The position numbers were made by a program, and so were the translations under genes. From Bacteroidales bacterium (GTDB taxonomy: Bacteria > Bacteroidota > Bacteroidia > Bacteroidales > UBA932), in assembly GCA_004555145.1 (NCBI GenBank), contig SFJB01000070.1, positions 1 through 9,410 of the forward strand: 9,410 bases of DNA, given 5' to 3'. Each line of letters starts with the position of its first letter. The stretch's first letter is position 1. Under the pieces are notes generated by a model. That model ran no database searches and had not been told where the DNA came from. It worked only from the letters and a program-made list of their open reading frames with translations. Positions 1 to 6,695 of this stretch are shown here, piece by piece.

Positions 1-299
1 CTCGCAATGACGAAAATCTCCCTGAAAGGGTGATGACCGACATTGAAGGCTTCGGCCAGTATCCGGTTTCAAAGGGTGTTATTTCACTCCAGAACGACCG
101 TGGTACCAGCTACCGCCAGTACATTGCGGTACAGAACGAGCTTGTGAAGGCAGTCAACGAGATTCGTGACGAATTCTCCCTCAACAATTACGGTAAGAAG
201 TTTATCCAGCTCGACGAGGAGAAGCAGGAAATTGTAAAGAAGGCAATTCCTCAGCAGATTTCCGAGGCTGAGCCTAAGGATGTTGCTAAAAGAAGATAG
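1..299 (+). CDS. exbD: ExbD/TolR-family biopolymer transport protein, C-terminal part (5' end outside window)
   Basis: The frame is open from base 3 without an upstream stop, so the gene enters from the left edge and only its last ~99 codons are here. Internal GTG/ATG codons at 30-35 are not credible starts. The visible protein is the periplasmic C-terminal part: it contains GVISLQNDRGTSYRQYIAVQNEL, in outline the 'LQNDR.T.Y..Y..VQNEL..A.NE.R' pattern of Bacteroidales ExbD, and ends in a charged tail (EAEPKDVAKRR). ExbD anchors in the inner membrane and, with ExbB, uses the proton gradient to drive TonB and outer-membrane import. The transmembrane helix and its essential Asp lie upstream and cannot be checked. 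A second exbD begins 12 bases after the stop, the ExbD-ExbD tandem common in Bacteroidota. The family call comes from pattern recognition of the tail. Confidence 0.8.
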   Translation, partial: RNDENLPERVMTDIEGFGQYPVSKGVISLQNDRGTSYRQYIAVQNELVKAVNEIRDEFSLNNYGKKFIQLDEEKQEIVKKAIPQQISEAEPKDVAKRR

Positions 300-311
300 G
301 AGATAAAGACT

Positions 312-779
312 ATGTCAAAATTCAAGAAAGAAGGCAAGAAAGAAATGCCTGCGATCACTTCGAGTTCGCTTTCTGATATCGTGTTCATGCTCCTGTTCTT
401 CTTCATGGTGACCACTCAGATGCGTGAGACCGAGAACAAGGTTTCCGTAAAGGTTCCGGAGGCTTCAGAGGTGGTTAAGCTCGAGAGAAAGGATCTCAAC
501 TCATACATCAACATCGGTACTCCTATCAGGGCCCTGCAGGCACAGTACGGTACCGAGCCGCGTATCCAGTTGAACGACTCTTTCAAGACCACCACTGACA
601 TTCGCGACTTTATCGCTGCAGAGCGTGATTCAAAGAGCGAAGCAGACCGTCAGTTTATGACCGTAAGCATCAGGGCTGATCAAGATGTCAGAATGGGTAT
701 CGTCAGTGATGTTAAGCAGGAGCTCAGAAGATGCTCAGCGCTTAAGATCATGTACTCAGCAAGAAAACCTGCGGAATAA
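312..779 (+). CDS. exbD: ExbD/TolR-family biopolymer transport protein (second paralogue)
   Basis: A complete 155-residue protein of normal ExbD length. It has a basic cytoplasmic N-terminus (residues 1-14, many Lys), then SSLSDIVFMLLFFFMVTTQM (about 18-37), which is the single transmembrane helix. Asp22 in this helix matches the conserved proton-carrying Asp of the ExbD/TolR family (Asp25 in E. coli ExbD). A periplasmic domain of about 115 residues follows, ending in a VSIRADQDVRMGIVSDVKQELR stretch typical of the ExbD fold. The expected role is as a membrane stator subunit, with ExbB, that powers TonB. The ATG at 312 has AGGAG at 298-302, one of the few plausible Shine-Dalgarno sites in the window, and lies 12 bases after the first exbD. 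A strong terminator follows, so this is probably the last gene of an exbB-exbD-exbD transcript. Confidence 0.9.
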   Translation: MSKFKKEGKKEMPAITSSSLSDIVFMLLFFFMVTTQMRETENKVSVKVPEASEVVKLERKDLNSYINIGTPIRALQAQYGTEPRIQLNDSFKTTTDIRDFIAAERDSKSEADRQFMTVSIRADQDVRMGIVSDVKQELRRCSALKIMYSARKPAE

Positions 780-800
780 TTTTTCGCAGCAACTGATAGA

Positions 801-829
801 AGCAGCCCCCTTTATGAGGGCTGCTTTTT
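801..829 (+). terminator. Intrinsic terminator after the exbD pair
   Basis: A perfect 8-bp stem, AGCAGCCC (801-808) with GGGCTGCT (818-825), encloses a 9-base loop and is followed directly by a T-run (825-829). It lies 21 bases past the exbD stop and ends about 20 bases before asnS, so it separates the ExbD unit from the next operon. Confidence 0.88.
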
Positions 830-849
830 AAAATATTGAAGTTTAATAT

Positions 850-2253
850 ATGAAGGAAATACTTCGCACAAAGGTTAAGGACCTGCTACAGATGTCTGCA
901 GGTCAGGAAGTTCTCGCAAAAGGTTGGGTGAGGACTAAAAGAGGCAACAAGGAAATAGCATTCATCGCACTTAACGACGGATCCACGATAAAGAACGTGC
1001 AGATCGTTGTTGACAAGAATGCAGAGACTGAAGCAATACTTCCGAAAATCACTACGGGAGCCTGCATAGGCGTGCTCGGAGATCTGGTTGAGTCCGTGGG
1101 AAGCGGTCAGGCTGTTGAAATCCATGCCAGGGAAATCACTCTTTACGGTCCTTGCGATCCTGTTAGATATCCGCTTCAGAAAAAGGATACCTCGCTTGAA
1201 TACCTCAGGACTGTGGCACATATGCGTCCGCGCACCAACACTTTCGGAGCAGTGCTCCGTCTGCGCAGCCAGATGGCCTTTGCCATACACGAGTATTTCC
1301 ACAAGAAAGGTTTCGTTTACCTTAACACCCCTCTCATCACGGCTGCAGACTGCGAAGGTGCAGGGCAGATGTTCCAGGTAACTACCCTTGACCTCAACAA
1401 TGTGCCGAAGAACAAAAAGGGTGAGCCTGACTACAGCAAGGATTTCTTCGGCAAGCAGACCAGCCTTACCGTCAGCGGCCAGCTCGAAGGGGAGCTCGGA
1501 GCTACGGCACTGGGAGAGATTTACACCTTCGGTCCTACATTCAGGGCCGAGAATTCCAACACTCCGCGCCATCTTGCGGAATTCTGGATGATTGAGCCTG
1601 AAATGGCTTTCTACGATATTAAGGACAATATGGACCTTGCTGAGGATTTCATCAAGCACCTTGTAAGCTATGCGCTTGAGAACTGCTACGATGATGTCAA
1701 ATTCCTCAACGACAGATATGACAACGAGCTCATCGAGCGACTCGAAAGCGTAGTCAAGACAGACTTCGTCAGACTCGAGTACACCGAGGGCATAAAGATA
1801 TTGGAAGATGCCATAAAGAATGGCGAAAAGTTCGAGTATCCTGTTTACTGGGGCGTCGATCTTCAGAGCGAGCACGAAAGATATCTCGTGGAGAAGCACT
1901 TCCGCAAGCCTGTGATCCTTACCGGTTATCCTAAGGACATCAAGGCATTTTATATGAAGCAGAACGAGGACGGAAAGACAGTCCGCGCCATGGACGTTCT
2001 CTTCCCTAAGATAGGCGAAATCATCGGAGGTTCGGAGCGTGAAGCGGATCTCGACAAGCTCGAGGCCCGTATCAGCGAACTAGGAATGAGCCGCCGCACC
2101 CTGGAATGGTACATTGACACCAGGCGCTTCGGCAGCTGCCCTCACAGCGGTTTCGGACTCGGCTTTGAAAGGCTGCTTCTTTTCGTCACTGGTATGGCGA
2201 ACATACGCGACGTGATTCCGTTCCCTCGTACTCCTAAGAACGCAGAATATTAA
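850..2253 (+). CDS. asnS: Asparaginyl-tRNA synthetase
   Basis: Cytoplasmic class IIb aminoacyl-tRNA synthetase that activates asparagine with ATP and charges tRNA-Asn. The length, 467 residues, is close to E. coli AsnS (466). An N-terminal OB-fold anticodon-binding domain covers about residues 10-105 ([20 protein letters not shown] is characteristic). The catalytic domain runs from about 115 to the end. Motif 2 is at 231-250 ([20 protein letters not shown]) and motif 3 at 433-443 ([11 protein letters not shown]), with the conserved motif-3 Arg at 441. Residues 181-200 form the short insertion after the QMFQVTTL segment seen in this family, which supports AsnRS over AspRS. The ATG at 850 has no strong Shine-Dalgarno site, usual for Bacteroidota. 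The udk gene starts 11 bases after the stop, so the two are probably cotranscribed. No convincing promoter was found in the short gap after the upstream terminator. Confidence 0.97.
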   Translation: MKEILRTKVKDLLQMSAGQEVLAKGWVRTKRGNKEIAFIALNDGSTIKNVQIVVDKNAETEAILPKITTGACIGVLGDLVESVGSGQAVEIHAREITLYGPCDPVRYPLQKKDTSLEYLRTVAHMRPRTNTFGAVLRLRSQMAFAIHEYFHKKGFVYLNTPLITAADCEGAGQMFQVTTLDLNNVPKNKKGEPDYSKDFFGKQTSLTVSGQLEGELGATALGEIYTFGPTFRAENSNTPRHLAEFWMIEPEMAFYDIKDNMDLAEDFIKHLVSYALENCYDDVKFLNDRYDNELIERLESVVKTDFVRLEYTEGIKILEDAIKNGEKFEYPVYWGVDLQSEHERYLVEKHFRKPVILTGYPKDIKAFYMKQNEDGKTVRAMDVLFPKIGEIIGGSEREADLDKLEARISELGMSRRTLEWYIDTRRFGSCPHSGFGLGFERLLLFVTGMANIRDVIPFPRTPKNAEY

Positions 2254-2264
2254 TCGCTCAGAAT

Positions 2265-2897
2265 ATGTTGGTAATCGGCATCGCCGGCGGATCAGGTTCC
2301 GGCAAGACAACAGTTGTAAGGGCCATCACGGACAGACTCAAGAAGGAGAAGGTGGTGGTCATCCCTCAGGATTCATACTACAAGGATTCCAGCGACCTCA
2401 CTGACGAGGAGAAGAGGAATCACAACTTCGACCATCCAAACGCTATCGACTGGGAATTGCTGAGCAGCCAGCTCGCTGATCTCAAGAACGGGAAAAGTGT
2501 AGAGCAGCCTATCTACTCCTACATCTCCTGCAGCCGTTCCAAGACCGAGACCGTCAAGGTTGACCCGGCAGATGTGATAATCATCGAGGGAATACTTGTT
2601 TTCAACTGCAAGGAACTCCGCGACCAGATGGACGTGAAGATTTTCGTGGATGCTGATGACGATGACAGGCTTATGAGAGTGATGGCAAGGGATATCACTG
2701 AGCGCGGCAAGGACGTCCGCTGGGTAATCGAGCGCTACTCCAGAACAGTGAAGCCTATGTATCTCCAGTTCATAGAGCCGAGCAAGCGCTATGCCGACAT
2801 AATCATTCCTCAGGGAGGCCATAACAAGGTGGCAATCGATATCATCATCAACACGATAGAAAAATCCCTGAAGGAGCAGAAAAACGAGAGGCAGTAA
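2265..2897 (+). CDS. udk: Uridine kinase (uridine/cytidine kinase)
   Basis: Cytoplasmic pyrimidine-salvage enzyme that phosphorylates uridine or cytidine to UMP or CMP. At 210 residues it matches the family (about 213 in E. coli). The Walker A P-loop GGSGSGKTT is at residues 8-16. It is followed by the family segments QDSYYKD (about 36-42) and NFDHPNAIDW, which hold nucleoside-binding residues, then a Walker-B-like strand VIIIEGILVF (about 104-113), the RDITERGKD lid region, and the RYADIIIPQGG signature near the C-terminus. The ATG at 2265 starts 11 bases after asnS, and the stop TAA directly abuts the GTG start of the next gene. This suggests translational coupling of the downstream membrane protein to udk. 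Nothing is missing or unusual in the protein. Confidence 0.95.
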   Translation: MLVIGIAGGSGSGKTTVVRAITDRLKKEKVVVIPQDSYYKDSSDLTDEEKRNHNFDHPNAIDWELLSSQLADLKNGKSVEQPIYSYISCSRSKTETVKVDPADVIIIEGILVFNCKELRDQMDVKIFVDADDDDRLMRVMARDITERGKDVRWVIERYSRTVKPMYLQFIEPSKRYADIIIPQGGHNKVAIDIIINTIEKSLKEQKNERQ

Positions 2898-3629
2898 GTG
2901 AAGCTTTCCAAGGAAGACAAGGCAGGACTGTATCTCACCGTAATAGTTCATCTTGCGGTGCTTATAGTCCTGCTTCTTTATGGGATAGGATATTCTCTGA
3001 GCAGAGAAAACACCTTCGTCCTCGACTTTTCCAGGCAGGAAGAAATCGAAAGGATGCAAGAGGAAATCCAGAGACTGCAGAAGGAGGCCGAACTGAAGGA
3101 AAGCATAGCTCAGAAACTCCAGCAGGAACTTGGAGGCAGCCAGTCTTCCGATATACGTAACGTTGCGGTGGACCGGGCGGCACTCAGGGACGACAGGGGC
3201 ACGGATGCTGAAAAACTCTATAAGGATGCGGAAAGACTGGCAAAGGAACTGAATCAAGGCTACGAAGTCCCCAACGAGGAAAACTCCGCCGTACTGACAA
3301 AGAAAAACGATACGGCTCCCCATACCGATACCCAGGACAGGAAATACAGCGGACCTTCCGTCATTTCATATGAGCTGGAAGGACGAAAGGCGAGCACACT
3401 GCCCATTCCTGCATACAGATGTTATGGGGCAGGCGAGGTGAAGGTCCTGATAAGTGTAAATCCTTCCGGCACCGTGATTTCCGCAAAGGTGGACGAGGCT
3501 TCATCCTCTGAGGACTCCTGCCTCAGGTCATTCGCTGTCAGGGCTGCACGCCTGTCCAAGTTTTCAGCAAAATCGGACGCTCCGGCAAAACAGTCCGGCT
3601 ACATCATCTACAGCTTCGTAGCGCAGTGA
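2898..3629 (+). CDS. Membrane-anchored coiled-coil protein with TonB-like C-terminal domain
   Basis: A 243-residue protein. Residues 1-9 are charged and cytoplasmic; residues 11-33 form one hydrophobic helix (LYLTVIVHLAVLIVLLLYGI), a signal anchor. Residues about 45-78 are rich in Glu, Gln, Lys and Leu and look like a coiled coil; 79-155 is a polar linker. The C-terminal ~85 residues resemble the TonB C-terminal domain of Bacteroidota, with an ELEGRKASTLPIPAYRC lead-in, a GEVKVLISVNPSGTVISAKV beta-hairpin (179-198) and a short helix of small residues before the final strand YIIYSF. I infer an inner-membrane protein reaching into the periplasm, possibly an energy transducer or an envelope scaffold. 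The canonical proline-rich TonB spacer is absent. Translation appears to start at a GTG directly after the udk stop, with AGAGG just upstream; no ATG suits the hydrophobic anchor better. Confidence in existence is high, in function moderate. Confidence 0.75.
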   Translation: MKLSKEDKAGLYLTVIVHLAVLIVLLLYGIGYSLSRENTFVLDFSRQEEIERMQEEIQRLQKEAELKESIAQKLQQELGGSQSSDIRNVAVDRAALRDDRGTDAEKLYKDAERLAKELNQGYEVPNEENSAVLTKKNDTAPHTDTQDRKYSGPSVISYELEGRKASTLPIPAYRCYGAGEVKVLISVNPSGTVISAKVDEASSSEDSCLRSFAVRAARLSKFSAKSDAPAKQSGYIIYSFVAQ

Positions 3630-3654
3630 GAAAGCAGGAAAAGATGATATTGCA

Positions 3655-3686
3655 TTTGCTTGATTGATAAATAATTCCTATATTTG
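3655..3686 (+). promoter_or_regulatory. Bacteroidota-type promoter for rpsP operon
   Basis: TTTG at 3655-3658 (-33 element) and TATATTTG at 3679-3686 match the Bacteroidota sigma-ABfr consensus TTTG / TAnnTTTG, with a 20-base spacer, inside the usual 19-21 range. Transcription would start near 3690-3693, leaving a leader of about 55 bases before rpsP. This is the best promoter in the window. Confidence 0.82.
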
Positions 3687-3691
3687 CGATC

Positions 3692-3710
3692 CATCCCTCG
3701 GGTAGGGATG
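3692..3710 (+). promoter_or_regulatory. Hairpin at the 5' end of the rpsP leader
   Basis: CATCCCT (3692-3698) pairs perfectly with AGGGATG (3704-3710) around a 5-base loop CGGGT. It sits at the predicted transcription start and is followed by an AT-rich stretch (3711-3746) leading into the start codon. There is no T-run, so it is not a terminator. It could stabilise the transcript 5' end or be a ribosomal-protein binding site; the sequence alone cannot decide. Confidence 0.55.
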
Positions 3711-3746
3711 AATCAAGGTTTAACTTTTTAATAAAACAGATTCACA

Positions 3747-4283
3747 ATGGCTGTTAAAATTCGTTTACAGCGCCACGGAAAGAAGAATTTCGCATTCTTC
3801 CACATTGTAGTGGCAGACACCCGCGCTCGTCGCGACGGTCGTTACATCGAGCAGATCGGCTCTTACAACCCTAACACCAACCCTGCTACCATCGTGCTCA
3901 ACTTCGAGCGCGCTCTCGCTTGGGTGAAGGTAGGTGCAGAGCCAACCCTTACCGCTCGCCGCATCCTCTCCTATGAAGGCGTACTCCTTCGTCACCACCT
4001 AGATGGCGGTGTAGCCAAGGGAGCTCTTACCCAGGCAGAGGCTGACAAGAAGTGGAACGACTGGAAAGCTCAGCGTGACGCCAAGATTGAGGCAAAGAAG
4101 ACCAGCCTCAAGAACAGCGCCATCGAGGCCAAGAAGGCTGCAAAGGCTGAGGAGACCAAGGTAAATGAGGCTCGTGCAGAGGCCCTCGCCAAGAAGGCCG
4201 CAGAGCTTGCTGCAAAGCAGGCCGCAGAGGCTGCTGCAGCTGAAGCTCCTGCAGAGGAGGCTGAAGCACCAGCAGAGGCATAA
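3747..4283 (+). CDS. rpsP: 30S ribosomal protein S16 with long C-terminal extension
   Basis: Structural protein of the small ribosomal subunit that binds 16S rRNA and assists 30S assembly. Residues 1 to about 85 are a clear S16 core: [20 protein letters not shown], then [24 protein letters not shown]. Residues about 90-178 are an extension rich in Ala, Lys and Glu (for example [19 protein letters not shown]), giving 178 residues against about 82 in E. coli. Long tails of this kind are usual for S16 in Bacteroidota. The extension is predicted to be helical or disordered and changes from Lys-rich to Ala/Glu-rich toward the end. The ATG at 3747 has no Shine-Dalgarno site but an A/T-rich leader. 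The stop codon overlaps the rimM start by one base (TAATG), so translation of the two is coupled. Confidence 0.97.
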   Translation: MAVKIRLQRHGKKNFAFFHIVVADTRARRDGRYIEQIGSYNPNTNPATIVLNFERALAWVKVGAEPTLTARRILSYEGVLLRHHLDGGVAKGALTQAEADKKWNDWKAQRDAKIEAKKTSLKNSAIEAKKAAKAEETKVNEARAEALAKKAAELAAKQAAEAAAAEAPAEEAEAPAEA

Positions 4284-4750
4284 TGCTTCAAATTGCCAAG
4301 ATTCTCAAATCCAATGGCACCGATGGACGCATCCTGATGGGAGTTCGCGACATCGCATTGGAGGAGATTGACATCAAGGAACCCCTGTTCATCGTATTCG
4401 ATGGACTCGAGGTTCCTTTCTTTATTGAAGACATCAAGCCCAGAGGTAGCTCCAAAGCCATCGTCAAGTTTTACGATGTAGATAATCTTGACGATGCCGA
4501 GGAACTTGCAGGCAGGGAAGTTTACCTGGATGCCAAGTTTGAGGACGGGCAGGAAGAAGACTTTACGGGATGGCAGGTACTCGACAATGGCCGCCCCGTA
4601 GGGAAGGTCAGCGGGATGGAACCGATTCCCGGCAATCTCTGCATTTATGTCGGTGACACGATGATTCCCCTCCACGAGGACTTCATCCTCAGTTGCGATC
4701 CCGAGTCCAGAACTCTTGACTTGAATATCCCAGAAGGCCTGATACCGTAA
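4283..4750 (+). CDS. rimM: Ribosome maturation factor RimM
   Basis: Cytoplasmic 16S rRNA-processing and 30S-assembly factor that binds S19 and acts on the 30S head. The 155-residue protein is slightly short for the family (about 165-180) but shows both domains. The N-terminal RimM beta-barrel covers about residues 1-80, with LEVPFFIEDIKPRG and AIVKFYDVDNLDDAEELAGREVY. The C-terminal PRC-barrel covers about 90-155, with GWQVLDNGRPVGKV and IPLHEDFIL, ending in LDLNIPEGLIP, the usual RimM terminus. Its place directly after rpsP is the classic order. The trmD and rplS genes that often follow in other bacteria are absent; a glycosyltransferase starts three to six bases downstream instead. Confidence 0.94.
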   Translation: MLQIAKILKSNGTDGRILMGVRDIALEEIDIKEPLFIVFDGLEVPFFIEDIKPRGSSKAIVKFYDVDNLDDAEELAGREVYLDAKFEDGQEEDFTGWQVLDNGRPVGKVSGMEPIPGNLCIYVGDTMIPLHEDFILSCDPESRTLDLNIPEGLIP

Positions 4751-4753
4751 ATT

Positions 4754-5725
4754 GTGATGACAAATAGCCCCTGCATAAGTGTAGTGATAGTCTGTATGAA
4801 CAGACTGGACAACCTCTACCCCTGCCTTGAAGGCTTGGAGAAACATTGCAGCGGCATACTCGAAACCCTTGTCGTAGCCTATCGTTTCAGCGAGGAGAAC
4901 CTGGAAAAGGTGCGCAGAGACTTCCCTGAAGTCAGCTTCATCCCCAGCAATGAGACCAGGGGATTCTCCGAAAACAACAACCTGGCTCTCAAGAGAGTAC
5001 GAGGCTCATACTGTTTCATACTCAATGACGACACCCTTATTTCCGAAGATGTCAGCGGCAAGTTGCTCGAGGACTTCTCCGTGCTTCCGGGGGATGCCGC
5101 AATCGTAAGTCCGCGCATACTCAACGCCGATGGCAGCCTCCAGCTCTGCGGCCGTCCCGACTACCCTCCATACAAGTACCTCCTCCAACAGTGGCACCTG
5201 TACCGGGAGCCTATCGACAACTGCAGCGGACGCACGCCGGATTTCACTGTTTCCGGACGTGGACTGTACTCCACCTGCAACATCACCGGAGCCGCTTTTC
5301 TCATAAGGACGGAAGTGTTCCGCGAACTCGGATGGTTTGACGAGCGCTACTTTTTCACCCCCGAGGACATTGCCCTTTCCACCCTTGCCCGCGAGCGCGG
5401 ATTCGGGGTATATGTGGACAGCGCATGCAATCTGGTGCACAAGTGGAAGGCGACAGCATCCCGCATTGCACCTGCTGTGCGCCCGGCTGCGGTAAAAGGT
5501 TCCCTTATCTTTTTCGGGCGGAGTTCGGGAGCGGCACGTTTCCTGCTGAGCCTGGGTGTTTGGTGCGCCGAAAGCACCAAGCGCGTCAAGGCACGCCTGC
5601 GTCTGCTGCTACACCCGTGTCCGGAGAATGAATTCAAATACAAGGTTTTCAGAAACATCTCCCGATCCATCTTCTCGAAGATGAGCCCTAAGGAGCTGTT
5701 TATCAAATATATGGAAGAATTATGA
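4754..5725 (+). CDS. Family 2 glycosyltransferase
   Basis: A 323-residue GT-A-fold transferase of the GT2 family, rhamnosyltransferase-like, likely acting at the cytoplasmic membrane face to build a surface polysaccharide or O-antigen. Visible motifs: an N-terminal strand ISVVIVCMNRLDNLYPCL (8-25); NETRGFSENNNLAL (66-79), the N-x-G-F-(S/G)-xxNN signature; YCFILNDDTLI (86-96), whose NDD (91-93) is the DXD-like metal and nucleotide-sugar motif; GWFDERYFFTPEDIALS (193-209) with the acceptor-site Glu-Asp; and a His at 229. The usual VVDN-S segment is replaced by VVAYRFS (40-46). No transmembrane segment is obvious. Donor and acceptor cannot be named. Starts are possible at GTG 4754 or ATG 4757, 3 or 6 bases after rimM; the ATG is at least as likely. 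Its stop overlaps the next gene's ATG by four bases. Confidence 0.88.
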   Translation: MMTNSPCISVVIVCMNRLDNLYPCLEGLEKHCSGILETLVVAYRFSEENLEKVRRDFPEVSFIPSNETRGFSENNNLALKRVRGSYCFILNDDTLISEDVSGKLLEDFSVLPGDAAIVSPRILNADGSLQLCGRPDYPPYKYLLQQWHLYREPIDNCSGRTPDFTVSGRGLYSTCNITGAAFLIRTEVFRELGWFDERYFFTPEDIALSTLARERGFGVYVDSACNLVHKWKATASRIAPAVRPAAVKGSLIFFGRSSGAARFLLSLGVWCAESTKRVKARLRLLLHPCPENEFKYKVFRNISRSIFSKMSPKELFIKYMEEL

Positions 5726-6594
5726 GTGCAAAGGTTCTGGTAGTTGTGGTCACGTGGAACGCGATGCGATGGATTGACCGTTGCCTTGGAAGCGTTGCGG
5801 ATTGCGGAGCAAATGCAGACGTGATGGTGGTGGACAACTCCTCCACCGACGGGACCCAGGCCCGAATACGGGAACGCTTTCCCCGGGTGATGCTGGTTGA
5901 GAGCGGTGGCAACCTTGGCTTCGGCGCCGCCAACAACATAGCTTTCAGGTATGCGCTGGAGCATAGGTACGATTACGTTTACCTGATGAACCAGGATGCG
6001 TGGATGGAGAAGAACTGTCTCTCGCGGCTGCTGGCTGCGGCGCGTGAGGAGTTTGCAGTGCTGAGCCCTGTGCAGAAATCCGCGAACGGAAAGCTGGACC
6101 CGCGCTTCAAGCGCAAATGCGGCAAGCGCCTCAAGATGATTAAGCACATTGCTGCCGACGATACCCTGGTGCTGAAGGTGCCTTTCGTGATGGCGGCGCA
6201 TTGGCTCGTGGACCTGCGTGCATTGAAGACCATAGGGGGCTTCTCGCCTGCTTTCCCGCATTATGGGGAGGATGACAATTTCATAGACCGTATGCATTGG
6301 TGGGGGCTGGATTGCGGAATCGTACCGGCCGCATCTGCGGTACACGACAGGGCTGAAAGGAAAACCCCGCGCAGCAAGCGACTCGAGCTGAAGTGCATTT
6401 CTACCGTGGTGAAACTCTCGGATCCGGGGAACTGCTTCCCCCTGCGTATGTTGTGGGAACCCATAGCTCTGCTGGGTATGAGCGTGAAGAACTTTTCCCT
6501 GGTTCCGGCAAAATACATTCCTACTCTGGTGAAACGCTATCCCGAATTGAGGGAGAAACGAAAGGAATCCCGGAAAAAGGCGGCATTCCTGTAA
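5722..6594 (+). CDS. Family 2 glycosyltransferase (rhamnosyltransferase-like)
   Basis: A 290-residue GT2 enzyme whose start overlaps the previous gene as ATGA, so the two are translationally coupled. Motifs are canonical: VVVVTWN (7-13); VVDNSSTDGT (36-45) with the nucleotide-binding Asp; NLGFGAANN (64-72); YLMNQDAW (87-94), with Asp92 as the DXD-type metal ligand; GGFSPAFPHYGEDDNFIDR (172-190) with the Glu-Asp-Asp catalytic triplet region; and a His at 208. The Lys/Arg-rich C-terminal tail (275-287, LREKRKESRKK) suits a peripheral membrane protein. It probably adds one sugar to a lipid-linked or surface glycan, following or preceding the neighbouring GT2. Donor sugar unknown. A terminator hairpin follows 32 bases downstream. 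Confidence 0.88.
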   Translation: MSAKVLVVVVTWNAMRWIDRCLGSVADCGANADVMVVDNSSTDGTQARIRERFPRVMLVESGGNLGFGAANNIAFRYALEHRYDYVYLMNQDAWMEKNCLSRLLAAAREEFAVLSPVQKSANGKLDPRFKRKCGKRLKMIKHIAADDTLVLKVPFVMAAHWLVDLRALKTIGGFSPAFPHYGEDDNFIDRMHWWGLDCGIVPAASAVHDRAERKTPRSKRLELKCISTVVKLSDPGNCFPLRMLWEPIALLGMSVKNFSLVPAKYIPTLVKRYPELREKRKESRKKAAFL

Positions 6595-6625
6595 GATTGG
6601 AATGTCATAAGAAAAAAAGGAAACA

Positions 6626-6651
6626 AAAGCGGGCCGATTATAGCCCGCTTT
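6626..6651 (+). terminator. Terminator hairpin after the glycosyltransferases
   Basis: A perfect 9-bp stem, AAAGCGGGC (6626-6634) with GCCCGCTTT (6643-6651), encloses an 8-base loop CGATTATA. The T-tract on the + strand is short (TTTAATT). On the opposite strand the A-rich stretch 6611-6628 gives a much longer U-tract, so the hairpin would stop minus-strand transcription better. It is best read as the end of the rpsP-rimM-GT-GT unit, possibly bidirectional. Confidence 0.75.
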
Positions 6652-6656
6652 AATTC

Positions 6657-6664
6657 TATATTCG
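6657..6664 (+). promoter_or_regulatory. Possible -7 element for the secreted-protein pair
   Basis: TATATTCG (6657-6664) matches the Bacteroidota TAnnTTTG box at seven of eight positions and lies about 32 bases before the ATG at 6696. No TTTG is present at the expected -33 position, which would fall in the preceding terminator stem. This makes it a weaker promoter than the one at 3655-3686, perhaps activator-dependent. Confidence 0.45.
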
Positions 6665-6695
6665 CAAATAGAAACGGACAATAATTGTTTAAGCT

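Noticed and set aside
829..849. Possible promoter directly before asnS
   Set aside because: Only AT-rich sequence is present; no TAnnTTTG box with a TTTG 19-21 bases upstream could be found in the gap.
886..1899. Long open frame (337 codons) on the minus strand opposite asnS
   Set aside because: It lies wholly inside a well-supported asnS gene; the translation has no recognisable domain, and the open frame reflects codon bias on the coding strand.
2373..3323. 316-codon minus-strand frame across udk and the TonB-like gene
   Set aside because: It spans two convincing + strand genes, shows no motif, and would need to cross their junction in antisense.
4070..4846. Minus-strand frame with Ala/Ser-rich C-terminus
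   Set aside because: The Ala/Ser run is the antisense of the S16 Ala/Glu tail (GCT/GCA codons read backward), not a real low-complexity protein.
5347..6681. 444-codon minus-strand frame opposite both glycosyltransferases
   Set aside because: The + strand carries clear GT2 motifs throughout; the antisense product is rich in His, Arg and Pro with no domain, typical of a shadow frame in GC-rich DNA.
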